Below, piece by piece: positions 1-7,571 of a stretch of 22,566 nt of DNA; within the stretch, counting starts at the first letter, position 1, and every line of letters starts with the position of its first letter. Location of the stretch: assembly GCA_964561655.1 (NCBI GenBank), contig CAZLQG010000016.1:1-22566 (forward strand), written 5' to 3'. Origin of the DNA: CAZLQG01 sp964561655 (GTDB lineage Bacteria > Patescibacteriota > Doudnabacteria > UBA920). Position numbers and translations under genes: made by a program. The notes under the pieces were generated by a model, which saw only the letters and a program-made list of their open reading frames with translations, was not told the origin of the DNA and did no database searches.

Positions 1-287
1 CTTTTCTTCCAGACGCTATTAAGCCCGTATTGAACATTATCAAGAGCGAGGTCGGCAAGCTACTTAAAATTTATCAATCGCAGAATGTAAAGGTTGAAAA
101 AATTTTGCTGGTTGGGGGCGGCTCCAATTTGCCCGGGATAGTTGGTTTTTTTGATGACCTGCAGGCAGAGGTCGCTTTGGGCGAGCCGTATCAGGCAGTA
201 GGTTACAGTCAGGAATTGGAAGCAGTTTTAAAACGATATTCTTTGAGCCTTCCGATTGCCATTGGGTTGGCCTTAAGAAAAGATTAA
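1..287 (+). CDS. pilM: PilM, C-terminal end (partial; start lies outside the window)
   Basis: This is the end of the cytoplasmic actin-like protein of the type IV pilus alignment complex, which binds the N-terminus of PilN and couples the motor to the inner-membrane PilN/PilO platform. The frame is open from base 3 and ends in TAA at 285-287, so about 94 residues are visible. The segment ILLVGGGSNLPG (around residues 38-49 of the fragment) matches the phosphate/adenosine-binding glycine-rich motif of the FtsA/PilM ATPase fold, and the ending SLPIAIGLALRKD resembles the PilM C-terminus, where a 'fxxAiGLAlR' pattern is usual. pilN follows after 12 bases, supporting the pilMNO order. An internal TTG at 30 is not a real start, because the frame continues upstream to the window edge with pilM-like sequence. 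Confidence 0.85.
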   Translation, partial: FLPDAIKPVLNIIKSEVGKLLKIYQSQNVKVEKILLVGGGSNLPGIVGFFDDLQAEVALGEPYQAVGYSQELEAVLKRYSLSLPIAIGLALRKD

Positions 288-299
288 GCATAAAAACAA

Positions 300-860
300 A
301 TGGCTCAGATTAATTTACTTAAACAGAAAAGCCAAGGCCAGAATTTTTTGCATTATTTGCCTTCGATTTTGGTCAAATTTTTGGCTGTTTTGTTGTTGGC
401 CGTTTTGGTCTATTATGTTTGGTTATTTGTTAAGGCCAGGAGTGCAGAGAATGAAATACGTAATCTAGGACAGAAAATTGTGCAAGCAAGAAGTGACGTC
501 GCGGCCGAAGAAGGCCGGGATAAACTGCTTACTCGCCAGGCGCAGCTTAAAGAGCTTGAAAATTTAGTCTCTGGTCATGTCTATTGGTCCAAACTTTTGC
601 CGGCATTGTCTGAAGCGACTTTGAAGACAGCCAGCTATTCTAGTTTGCAGATTTTAGACGACGGAGATATTACTTTAGATGTTACCGTGCCGACTTTAGT
701 CGATTTAGATAAATTTTTACAAGTATTTGATTTGCCGGAATTTAATAAGAATTTTAGCAATGTGCGGATAGGTGCTTTTCACAAAGTGCCGTCCGAGGAC
801 AAAATCGTTTTCAACTTTGAAGTCAGGATGAAATACAATCCAAAGCTTATAGAATACTAG
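300..860 (+). CDS. pilN: PilN-like type IV pilus alignment protein
   Basis: Bitopic inner-membrane protein that links cytoplasmic PilM to PilO. The 186-residue sequence starts MAQINLLKQK; the INLL stretch near the N-terminus is the usual PilM-binding motif of PilN. One membrane span follows at about residues 22-44, then a charged helical/coiled-coil stretch (about 45-90) and a ferredoxin-like periplasmic/extracytoplasmic domain, as in the family. The start is the only ATG in the right place; no clear Shine-Dalgarno is seen, only an A-rich leader, which is common in this window. It lies between pilM and pilO, which supports the assignment more strongly than the weakly conserved sequence does. 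Length is typical for PilN (about 180-200 aa). Confidence 0.85.
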   Translation: MAQINLLKQKSQGQNFLHYLPSILVKFLAVLLLAVLVYYVWLFVKARSAENEIRNLGQKIVQARSDVAAEEGRDKLLTRQAQLKELENLVSGHVYWSKLLPALSEATLKTASYSSLQILDDGDITLDVTVPTLVDLDKFLQVFDLPEFNKNFSNVRIGAFHKVPSEDKIVFNFEVRMKYNPKLIEY

Positions 861-893
861 GCCAATAATTTTAATTTTTAGGACTAGCGATTA

Positions 894-1520
894 ATGGAGT
901 TCCAAATCCACAAAAAAAGCCCGCAGGTTCCGCTCGTGTCTTCTATAAAGAGACGCACTCAAAACAATCTGGTGGAAGTTGTACTGTTGGTTTTGGTTAT
1001 TGGGCTGTTTTTTTGGTTTATCGTAATACCTAAAAAAGCAAATCTTGTCGTTAAACAACAACGGGCCGCTGAGCTTAGGGTCGAAGAGGGGAAATTGTCT
1101 GGAGATTTAGCTCAGCTTAAGGCTTTGGTAGAAGAATTGAAGGCAAATTCAAACAACGTTGCTAAGCTGGACGAGGCTCTGCCGTTAACACAAAATACCG
1201 CACGAGTTCATTTATTAGTTGAACAAATGGCTCGTTCATCTGGGGCAACAATTTCAGACCTAAATGTCGTAGGAGAAAGTGAGGCAGTAGTAGCAGGTAA
1301 TGTTGAAATTTTAGATAATCCATTTACAGTCGCCAGAAGCAGAAAAACTTTAGATGTGTCGGTCAATGTTTTGGGGAGTTTTGATCAACTTAAAGCTTTC
1401 TTACAAAAATTGGAAAAAAACGGCCGAATTTTTAATGTGGCAGCCTTGGGAATAAAGGGTACAGAAGAAGGCTTATTGGAACTTAGGCTTAATTTGGAAG
1501 CTTATTATTATGCTCCATAA
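894..1520 (+). CDS. pilO: PilO-like type IV pilus alignment protein
   Basis: Inner-membrane partner of PilN. The 208-residue protein has a basic cytoplasmic N-terminus (SIKRRTQNN), one membrane span at about residues 26-46, a coiled-coil segment (about 50-95, rich in Glu, Leu and Ala) and a C-terminal globular domain. The stretch LPLTQNTARVHLLVEQMARSSG (about 97-118) resembles the PilO segment that leads from the coiled coil into the ferredoxin-like fold. It lies 33 bases after pilN and 29 bases before a small membrane protein. Sequence conservation of PilO is low, so the call rests on architecture plus gene order (pilM-pilN-pilO). Confidence 0.8.
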   Translation: MEFQIHKKSPQVPLVSSIKRRTQNNLVEVVLLVLVIGLFFWFIVIPKKANLVVKQQRAAELRVEEGKLSGDLAQLKALVEELKANSNNVAKLDEALPLTQNTARVHLLVEQMARSSGATISDLNVVGESEAVVAGNVEILDNPFTVARSRKTLDVSVNVLGSFDQLKAFLQKLEKNGRIFNVAALGIKGTEEGLLELRLNLEAYYYAP

Positions 1521-1549
1521 ATTCATGCAGGATTTGAGGTTTTATTAAA

Positions 1550-1882
1550 ATGAACAAAAAGACAATAATACAACTCGTGGTTATTTTGGCAGGTTTTATT
1601 GGAAGCGCGTTTGTGCTTTACAATGGCTTGTTCAAAAATAGGTCAGAGCCGCCAAGCCAGCCCGCGATAATTAGCAATTTGTCCGAAGGCGAGTTCCAAA
1701 CCGGCGAAATTGCCACAGATAAAATCTTGCCTTACGGGAATGAGTTGGATTTTTTGATACTTCAAAAAAACCGACAGGAATACGGAATTATTAAATATCC
1801 CAAATTGGACCCGGAGTGGGAAGTGGGCATTTCTGAAAATCAATTAGTCAAACCGCCGCCCAAGAAAGCCTCAATTGAGTAA
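1550..1882 (+). CDS. Small membrane-anchored protein in the pilP position
   Basis: I do not recognise a family here. The 110-residue protein has a short basic N-terminus, one membrane span or uncleaved signal at about residues 5-25, then a hydrophilic tail with a proline-rich start (SEPPSQP) and end (KPPPKK). In proteobacteria this slot is filled by the lipoprotein PilP, which bridges PilO to the secretin PilQ. This protein has no lipobox cysteine, is shorter than PilP, and no secretin gene follows. That fits a pilus machine in a cell without a classical outer membrane. It may be a reduced or lineage-specific partner of PilN/PilO. It sits tightly between pilO (29 bases) and pilB (24 bases), so co-expression with the pilus operon is likely. 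Confidence 0.6.
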   Translation: MNKKTIIQLVVILAGFIGSAFVLYNGLFKNRSEPPSQPAIISNLSEGEFQTGEIATDKILPYGNELDFLILQKNRQEYGIIKYPKLDPEWEVGISENQLVKPPPKKASIE

Positions 1883-1906
1883 GTTTAGAAGTATTTTAGT
1901 TCTTTC

Positions 1907-3667
1907 ATGAATCAGCCGGTGAAAACAGATTATTCCCAAGGTTTTGGAAAGTTTTTAGAAGACAACGGTTTTGTTAAACCGGATGTTTTAAATAAACTTG
2001 AAACCTTGGAAAAACAGCGGGGGCAAAATCTGTCGCAGTTGATTTTATCTGAAAAAATTTTGGAGGAAGAAGAACTCGCACAAGCTAAAGCGGCTTTTTT
2101 TAATATTCCTTATGTTGATTTAAGGAAGATTCACGTTCTCCCCCAGGTTTTAAGCCTGATTCCTCAGGAATCAATGAATTTTTATAATTTTGCCCCGTTT
2201 GAACTTAGGGGTGATGTTTTGAAGGTCGCAATCACTGACCCGGCTAACCTATCAGCTTTAGAAGCTTTGGAATTTTTAGGACAGAAACAGAATTTGCAGG
2301 TTCAGCTGTACTTGGCTTCCGAGACTTCTATAGGTATTATTATTGGCAAAAAGCAGAACTTAAAAAGGGTGGTGGGCGAGGCTTTAAAAGATATCCAGAT
2401 TAAAGAGAAGGCCGAAGCGTCTCAAAAAAAGCCGATAACAGAAACCAAAAAACTGGAAAGACCCGAAGATATTGAAGAAGCGCCGATCATTAAAATTGTA
2501 GATGTAATTTTGTCTAATGCCATTGAAGCCAGCGCTTCGGATATCCATATTGAACCGTCGGAAAAGGATGTAAGAGTACGTTATCGGATAGACGGCATTT
2601 TACACACTTCGTTGATGCTGCCTAAAAATATTCTTGCGGCAGTGGTGACAAGAATAAAAATCCTTTCCAATCTAAAAATAGACGAATCTCGTTTGCCTCA
2701 GGACGGGCGTTTCCACGTGGATGTGGGGAAAAAATCGGTTGACTTGCGTGTTTCCATTCTGCCCCTTATTTACGGTGAAAAAGTAGTCATGCGTATTTTG
2801 GATAAAACCGGTTCAGTGCCGACGTTGCAGCAGCTTGGGCTGCAAGGCAGAGCGCTTACTTGGGTACAGGAAAATATTAAGAAAACGCATGGAATTTTCC
2901 TTATCACCGGCCCTACCGGAAGCGGTAAATCAACGACTTTGTATGCGGTTTTATCAATCCTTAATACTGCCTCAGTCAATATTGTAACCTTGGAGGATCC
3001 GGTGGAATATTTTATTGAAGGCGTAAACCAAAGCCAGGTCAATCCCGACATTGGTTTGACTTTTTCCACCGGTTTGCGCAGCATTTTAAGGCAAGATCCT
3101 AATATTGTAATGGTCGGAGAAATCCGCGACAAGGAAACAGCGGAATTGGCTGTCCACGCGGCTCTTACCGGCCACTTGGTATTTTCCACACTGCACACGA
3201 ATAATTCTATCGGCGCCATGCCAAGGCTTATAGACATGGGTATTGAGCCGTTTTTATTGGTGGCTTCGGTTAACGAAGTTATAGCCCAGCGTTTGGTAAG
3301 AAAAATTTGTCTTCATTGTAAAAAAGAAATCCCCTTGACAGCGCTTGTTGAACAGGAGATTAAAAAAAATTTGGTTGGGATTTCCGAAGATTATTTTGAA
3401 GGCATAGACAAGAATCAAATCAAAATTTATAAAGGCGAAGGCTGCGATAAGTGCGGCAATACCGGCTATTCAGGAAGGATGGGGATTTTTGAAGCCTTGC
3501 CGGTGACTACAGAAATACAGGACTTAGTCCAAAAAAGATCTCCAGCCTCCAAAATTTACGAAATTGCTTCCAAGTTGGGTATGATTACCCTAAAACAGGA
3601 CGGCATAGTGAAAGTTTTAAAAGGCATAACTACCATAGACGAGGTAATTAGGGTAACCACCGAGTAA
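1907..3667 (+). CDS. pilB: PilB, type IV pilus extension ATPase
   Basis: Hexameric cytoplasmic ATPase that powers pilus polymerisation (GspE/PilB family). The 586-residue protein has an N-terminal MshEN-like domain (about 1-150), an N2 domain with the ASASDIHIEP signature, and the C-terminal motor domain. Walker A is GPTGSGKST at residues 335-343 with K341 binding nucleotide phosphate. The Asp box follows (TLEDPVEY), then Walker B (NIVMVGEIRD) and the His box (TGHLVFSTLHTN). The two CxxC pairs that bind zinc in PilB/GspE are present (CLHC and CDKC, the second followed by GNTGYSGRMGIFE); these separate PilB from PilT. All catalytic motifs are intact. Length matches the family (about 560-580 aa). 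Confidence 0.97.
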   Translation: MNQPVKTDYSQGFGKFLEDNGFVKPDVLNKLETLEKQRGQNLSQLILSEKILEEEELAQAKAAFFNIPYVDLRKIHVLPQVLSLIPQESMNFYNFAPFELRGDVLKVAITDPANLSALEALEFLGQKQNLQVQLYLASETSIGIIIGKKQNLKRVVGEALKDIQIKEKAEASQKKPITETKKLERPEDIEEAPIIKIVDVILSNAIEASASDIHIEPSEKDVRVRYRIDGILHTSLMLPKNILAAVVTRIKILSNLKIDESRLPQDGRFHVDVGKKSVDLRVSILPLIYGEKVVMRILDKTGSVPTLQQLGLQGRALTWVQENIKKTHGIFLITGPTGSGKSTTLYAVLSILNTASVNIVTLEDPVEYFIEGVNQSQVNPDIGLTFSTGLRSILRQDPNIVMVGEIRDKETAELAVHAALTGHLVFSTLHTNNSIGAMPRLIDMGIEPFLLVASVNEVIAQRLVRKICLHCKKEIPLTALVEQEIKKNLVGISEDYFEGIDKNQIKIYKGEGCDKCGNTGYSGRMGIFEALPVTTEIQDLVQKRSPASKIYEIASKLGMITLKQDGIVKVLKGITTIDEVIRVTTE

Positions 3668-3836
3668 TTGAACAAGAATGACCATGATTGCCCAAGATTG
3701 CCAAGAATTGGAATTCAAATCATGTTCAATCTTTCCCGCCTGCCTGAGCCTGTCATTAAAGTCTAGAAAAATTTAAAAAGTTAGATAATTATTGGTAGCC
3801 ATTGGCCTATATAAAACAGGCTATGGCGGGCAGGTA
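3667..3836. repeat. Inverted-repeat-rich spacer between pilB and the receiver-like gene
   Basis: The spacer of about 190 bases contains ATTGAACA at 3667-3674 and its exact reverse complement TGTTCAAT at 3723-3730, with ATGATT/AATCAT nested inside. Between them are near-repeats of the form AAGATTGCC/AAGAATTG. A second imperfect inverted pair brackets the rest: CCTGCCTGAGCCTGT ending near 3752 against the reverse complement of ACAGGCTATGGCGGG near 3816-3830 (12 of 15 match). The pattern looks like one or two small palindromic repeats, but no target duplication was found and no promoter stands out. Confidence 0.4.
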
Positions 3837-3857
3837 AATCTTATTTAATCTTGGTTA

Positions 3858-4292
3858 ATGTTTATGGCTTATTTGTATCGGCAAAAAATAAATCTATTGG
3901 AGCTTGCTCCGGCAAAGCTACAGCCTAAGACTGTACTTTTGGCGGAACCGGAAGAATATTTATTGGCTCTCTATTCGGGTTATTTGCACAACAGTAATTT
4001 TAAAGTTCACCACTGCGATCAAGTTGAGCTTTTGGAGGATATGATAATTAGGCATTCGCCTCATATATTAATTTTAAGTGTCCATTTTTTTGAGCAGCCG
4101 GCAGAAAATTTACATTTGCTGCGCAGACTTAAACACAACTATCCTTCTTTACCCATAGTAACCGTCGGTTATAAATTAAACAGCGACCATTTAAGACAGT
4201 TTATGTCGGCCGGTATTGATAGTTATATAGAAAGGATGCTTACCAGGCCAAAGGATATTATTATGGTGATCAATACCATTTTCAATCTCTAA
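3858..4292 (+). CDS. Degenerate response-regulator receiver-domain protein
   Basis: The 144-residue protein has the CheY-like receiver layout without an output domain. Strand 1 is KTVLLAEPEE (24-33), where E30/E32/E33 stand at the place of the metal-binding acidic cluster. Strand 3 is PHILILSV (68-75); the phospho-acceptor Asp position is occupied by S74. Strand 4 ends in IVTVGY, keeping the switch Thr, and strand 5 is IDSYIERML, where the conserved Lys is not evident. Missing Asp and Lys suggest a pseudo-receiver that does not take part in standard phosphotransfer. It sits between pilB and pilT, 18 bases before pilT, so a protein-protein regulatory role in pilus control is possible, as for atypical receivers elsewhere; that role is inferred. 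ATG codons at 3858 and 3864 are both possible starts. Confidence 0.6.
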   Translation: MFMAYLYRQKINLLELAPAKLQPKTVLLAEPEEYLLALYSGYLHNSNFKVHHCDQVELLEDMIIRHSPHILILSVHFFEQPAENLHLLRRLKHNYPSLPIVTVGYKLNSDHLRQFMSAGIDSYIERMLTRPKDIIMVINTIFNL

Positions 4293-4309
4293 TTAACAAA
4301 ATAAAAACT

Positions 4310-5380
4310 ATGTATAAAGCCAATGAACTAGAACTTAATAAACTGCTTTCCGTGGTTCTGGAAAGGGATGCTTCGGATTTGCATTTAATGGTTGGTGAGC
4401 CTCCTGTAATCCGTGTGGATACCCAATTGATACGCTTAGACAATTATCAGGTTTTAAGCAACGACGGCATTTCTGATCTCTTAGATGTTTTGCTGTCTGA
4501 AGAGCAAAAGAAAATATTTGAAAAGCAAATGACGATTGATTTTTCTTACGCTTTTAAAGATAATGTTCGTTTCAGAGTGAATGCCTATAAACAAAAAGGG
4601 GTATTGGGCGTAGCATTGCGCGTTATCCCTAACCAGATTAAAACCATTGAAGAGCTTAACCTGCCTTCAATACTTAAAAGGTTTACTGAAAGGAAACAGG
4701 GATTGGTCTTGGTTGTCGGCCCTACTGGGCATGGCAAATCTACTGCCTTGGCTGCGATGATAGATGAAATTAATAATACCCGCAGTGAGCACATTTTGAC
4801 AATCGAGGATCCCGTGGAATTCGTGTTCACCCCGAATAAGTCAATTATTAGCCAGCGTGAAGTGCACTTAGATACTCCGGATTTTGCCATTGCCCTAAAG
4901 GCCGCTTTACGTGAAGATATCAATATAGTGTTGGTTGGAGAAATGAGAGACTTAGAGTCGGTTTCTACTACTTTGACGATTGCAGAAACTGGTCATTTGG
5001 TTTTTGCAACGCTTCATACAAACGATGCGGCCCAAAGCATTGACCGTATTGTTGATGTGTTCCCTTCAGGACAGCAGCAGCAAATCAGGGGACAGCTGGC
5101 CAGCGTTCTTGCGGGCGTGATTTCTTTAAGGCTGTTACCTAAGGTCGGTGGCGGGCGGATTCCGGCTTACGAAATTTTGGTTGCCAATCATGCGGTAAGG
5201 AACGTTATAAGAGACAATAAAGTTTATGAAATTCCCAATATCATCCACACGAATTTAGAAGAAGGTATGGTGCCTTTGGATAAGACATTAGCATTGTTAG
5301 TTAAGCAGGGCCAGGTAGAATTTGAAGTGGCGCAGAATTTTGTACTGGATAATGAGTATTTCTTGTCATTAATATCGTAA
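4310..5380 (+). CDS. pilT: PilT, type IV pilus retraction ATPase
   Basis: Hexameric ATPase that drives pilus disassembly and retraction. The 356-residue protein has the PAS-like N-terminal domain (with DASDLHLMVGEPP) and the RecA-like C-terminal domain. Walker A is GPTGHGKST at residues 137-145 (K143) with His in place of the more usual Ser at the fifth position. Then come the Asp box (TIEDPVEF), Walker B (NIVLVGEMRD) and the His box (TGHLVFATLHTND). The retraction-specific AIRNLIRE-type motif is present as AVRNVIRDNKVYEI. The zinc cysteines of PilB are absent, as expected. Length fits PilT (about 345-370 aa). The stop is followed by a 227-bp inverted-repeat element before pilC. Confidence 0.95.
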   Translation: MYKANELELNKLLSVVLERDASDLHLMVGEPPVIRVDTQLIRLDNYQVLSNDGISDLLDVLLSEEQKKIFEKQMTIDFSYAFKDNVRFRVNAYKQKGVLGVALRVIPNQIKTIEELNLPSILKRFTERKQGLVLVVGPTGHGKSTALAAMIDEINNTRSEHILTIEDPVEFVFTPNKSIISQREVHLDTPDFAIALKAALREDINIVLVGEMRDLESVSTTLTIAETGHLVFATLHTNDAAQSIDRIVDVFPSGQQQQIRGQLASVLAGVISLRLLPKVGGGRIPAYEILVANHAVRNVIRDNKVYEIPNIIHTNLEEGMVPLDKTLALLVKQGQVEFEVAQNFVLDNEYFLSLIS

Positions 5381-5400
5381 AAGCACGATTAGATTTATGA

Positions 5401-5627
5401 CCCAGTAATACAACATTCAATAAGCTCTGCTTGTTGTCACAGTTTGGAAGGATTTAGAGGATAAAAGATAAGCATTTTAAGATAAGTTTATATTTTTATT
5501 AAGCAGAGCTTTGCCAAACGTCTAATCTTAAGAAGTATAAATGTACAATATAAGAAAAATGTGTTTATTATTAAACTTTATTTCAAACGTTAACCAGACG
5601 TTTGGAATTGAATGTTGATATACTGGG
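5401..5627. mobile_element. MITE-like element with terminal inverted repeats, between pilT and pilC
   Basis: The two ends are 21-base inverted repeats matching at 18 positions: left 5401-5421 begins CCCAGTAATACAACATTC, and right 5607-5627 in reverse complement begins CCCAGTATATCAACATTC. The element is flanked by ATGA on both sides (5397-5400 and 5628-5631), consistent with a 4-bp target duplication; the right copy includes the pilC start codon. Internally, AAGCTCTGCTT (5422-5432) pairs with AAGCAGAGCTT (5501-5511) and CCAAACGTCT (5514-5523) with AGACGTTTGG (5596-5605). The whole can fold as a three-way junction closed by the ends. No reading frame of note lies inside. Removing the element and one ATGA would leave pilT and pilC 16 bases apart, which supports insertion. 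A structured RNA in the pilC leader is the alternative. Confidence 0.7.
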
Positions 5628-6833
5628 ATGAAATTTTTTTATCGAGCCAGAAACAAGGAAGGACAAATAAAAGTCGGCACTGTGAGCGCCTCAGACCAGG
5701 GGCGTGCTGAAGAACTCTTGGCCGAAAACGGGCTTTTAATTATTAGCTTGGAAGAGAGGGAGGACTCAGTTTTAGAAAGATTAAACCCTTTTGGCAGGAT
5801 GGTTAGAAGTAAGGACTTAGTGATGTTCTCAAGGCAAATGGCCACTTTAATTTCCGCTCGCGTGCCGATCTTGCAGGCTTTGAGGATTTTGCTTGACCAA
5901 ATTACAAACAAATATTTATTAACAGTCTTAAGAGATTTAATATCATCCGTGGAAAACGGCGAGAGTTTATCTTTGGCCATGTCCAAGCATGGTAAGGTAT
6001 TTGGAGGCGTCTACGTCAGCTTGGTAAAGTCCGGCGAGGCTTCAGGAACTTTGGATAAGTCTATGCTATATTTAGCCGACCAGCTGGAAAAGGATTATGA
6101 ACTTAAGCGCAAGGTCAAAGGCGCGATGACGTATCCGATTTTCGTGGTGACGGCTTTGGGCATAGTGGGAATTTTGATGTTTAAATTTATTTTACCCAAA
6201 CTTACTGCGGTTTTGGAAGAGCAGGGAGGAGAGTTGCCTGTTATCTCTAAAGGTTTGATTGCTTTCAGCAAATTTTTTGACCAATTTTGGTGGGTAATTA
6301 TTTTAGGGATTGCCGCCGCGATTTTATTGCTTAGGTTTTATATTTCAACAATCTCCGGCAGATACCGCTGGGACAGATTGAAAATTCATCTGCCGGTAAT
6401 CGGGGATATATTTAAAAAAATATACCTTTCCAGGTTTTCCAGAAACCTTTCGACTTTGGTTTTAGGCGGCATTCCGATCATTAAAGCTTTGCAGATAGTC
6501 AGCGATATTGTTAACAATGTTATTTATAGGGATATTATTCTGGAATCAGTGGCAAAGATTGAGGCCGGGAAGAGCATTAGCGAGGGCCTTTCCGGGCACC
6601 CTGAATTTCCTTCTTTGGTTACTCAGATGTTGAAAGTCGGGGAACAAACAGCGCAACTGGACGACATTACGGCAAAGTTAGCGAGTTTTTATGAAAAGGA
6701 AGTTGATGCAAAAATTTCCACTTTAACTACGCTTTTAGAGCCGATAATTATAATAATTTTAGGTATTGGCGTTGGCCTGTTGGTTGCAGGCATATTGTTG
6801 CCGATCTATAACCTTGCCAGCACCGCGGCCTAA
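5628..6833 (+). CDS. pilC: PilC, type IV pilus inner-membrane platform protein
   Basis: Polytopic membrane protein (GspF/PilC family) on which PilB and PilT act to insert or remove pilins. The 401-residue protein begins MKFFYRARNKEGQIKVGTV, the usual GspF/PilC opening, and has two T2SF repeats (about 65-190 and 265-390). Membrane spans are seen at about 165-190, 215-240 and 365-392. The paired repeat signatures FSRQMATLISARVPILQAL and FSRNLSTLVLGGIPIIKAL are clear. Length matches the family. The ATG directly abuts the right end of the inserted element, so any native ribosome-binding site has been displaced; the bases CTGGG just before ATG are too close to act as a normal Shine-Dalgarno. How it is now translated is uncertain. 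Confidence 0.95.
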   Translation: MKFFYRARNKEGQIKVGTVSASDQGRAEELLAENGLLIISLEEREDSVLERLNPFGRMVRSKDLVMFSRQMATLISARVPILQALRILLDQITNKYLLTVLRDLISSVENGESLSLAMSKHGKVFGGVYVSLVKSGEASGTLDKSMLYLADQLEKDYELKRKVKGAMTYPIFVVTALGIVGILMFKFILPKLTAVLEEQGGELPVISKGLIAFSKFFDQFWWVIILGIAAAILLLRFYISTISGRYRWDRLKIHLPVIGDIFKKIYLSRFSRNLSTLVLGGIPIIKALQIVSDIVNNVIYRDIILESVAKIEAGKSISEGLSGHPEFPSLVTQMLKVGEQTAQLDDITAKLASFYEKEVDAKISTLTTLLEPIIIIILGIGVGLLVAGILLPIYNLASTAA

Positions 6834-7047
6834 TTTAAATGAACAGATAATTTTAATTTATGGTTTTTAGTTATTAGCTATTCGTTATAGGTCATTAATT
6901 TGGATGCTGTGTATAACTTTCCTTGTCTGATAGACTTTATTTATGTCATAATATTATTAACTAAAAATTAAATTGACAATATTTAATTAGTATAGAAATT
7001 GAATATTTTCAATTTATATTATTTCGTAAAGATTGGGGGTGAAAAAA
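6834..7047 (+). promoter_or_regulatory. AT-rich leader and ribosome-binding site of the major-pilin-like gene
   Basis: About 200 bases of very AT-rich DNA separate pilC from the pilin. TTGACA occurs at 6973-6978, but no well-spaced -10 box follows (TATAGA at 6991-6996 is only 12 bases away), so the promoter assignment is tentative. A strong Shine-Dalgarno-like run GGGGGTG (about 7035-7040) precedes TTG at 7048, and is one of the clearest ribosome-binding sites in the window. This suggests separate, high expression of the pilin, as is usual for a major pilin. Confidence 0.45.
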
Positions 7048-7494
7048 TTGAGAAATAAAAACAAAGGTTTCACTTTAATCGAACTTTTAGTGGTTATTGC
7101 AATCATCGGTCTTTTGGCCTCTGTGGTTTTGTTGGCGTTAAACTCGGCTCGAGCCAAGTCCAGGGACGCCAAGAGAATTGCTGACATGAGGCAGCTGGCT
7201 TCTGCTATGGAATTGTATTTTAATGACTATAGTCATTACCCAACCAGTAGCGGCGGAGGCACTCTGGCTAAGCTAAGCACTACTGTTGCTCCGGGTCTTT
7301 CTCCTAATTATATTGGTCTAGTTCCTGAATCTCCTACTCCGGCAGATACTCCATGTACACCTGCAAACAATGAGTATTTGTATGCAGCAGGAACTACCAG
7401 CGGAGCTGCTTACACTATGACTTTCTGTCTAGGTGGTCAGACTGGCGGGTACCCAGCGGGTCTTCATACTATGACGCCGGCTGGTATCCAATAA
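7048..7494 (+). CDS. Type IV major-pilin-like protein
   Basis: Likely main structural subunit of the pilus. From a TTG start at 7048 the protein is 148 residues with a class III leader MRNKNKG and the mature start FTLIELLVVIAIIGLLASV; Gly at -1, Phe at +1 and Glu at +5 are the PilD cleavage and assembly signature. The hydrophobic N-terminal helix is followed by the basic SARAKSRDAKRIADMRQLASAMELYF segment, typical of Gram-positive/CPR-type pilins. Two cysteines (in TPCTP and TFCLG) could form a disulfide loop near the C-terminus. TTG at 7048 was preferred over the upstream TTG at 7033 because it is correctly spaced from GGGGGTG and gives a normal short leader. Being first after a long leader and followed by a strong hairpin fits a highly expressed pilin. 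Confidence 0.9.
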   Translation: MRNKNKGFTLIELLVVIAIIGLLASVVLLALNSARAKSRDAKRIADMRQLASAMELYFNDYSHYPTSSGGGTLAKLSTTVAPGLSPNYIGLVPESPTPADTPCTPANNEYLYAAGTTSGAAYTMTFCLGGQTGGYPAGLHTMTPAGIQ

Positions 7495-7518
7495 TTTGTT
7501 TAGGTTTGATTAGTTAGA

Positions 7519-7560
7519 AATATGTATCCCTCTCGCCCGTTGGCGAGAGGGATACATATT
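7519..7560. terminator. 19-bp perfect hairpin after the pilin gene
   Basis: AATATGTATCCCTCTCGCC (7519-7537) and GGCGAGAGGGATACATATT (7542-7560) form a perfect 19-bp stem around the loop CGTT. It starts 25 bases after the pilin stop and ends 12 bases before the next start codon. There is no U-run after it, so it is not a textbook intrinsic terminator. It may protect the 3' end of the pilin mRNA from decay or reduce readthrough into the following genes, giving the pilin higher expression than its neighbours. A mobile palindrome is another option. Confidence 0.6.
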
Positions 7561-7571
7561 CGACATTTCTA

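Noticed and set aside
2770..3237. Antisense reading frames over pilB, pilT, ligA, the SPFH gene and others.
   Set aside because: They mirror strongly conserved coding genes, show no domain patterns and have no independent signals.
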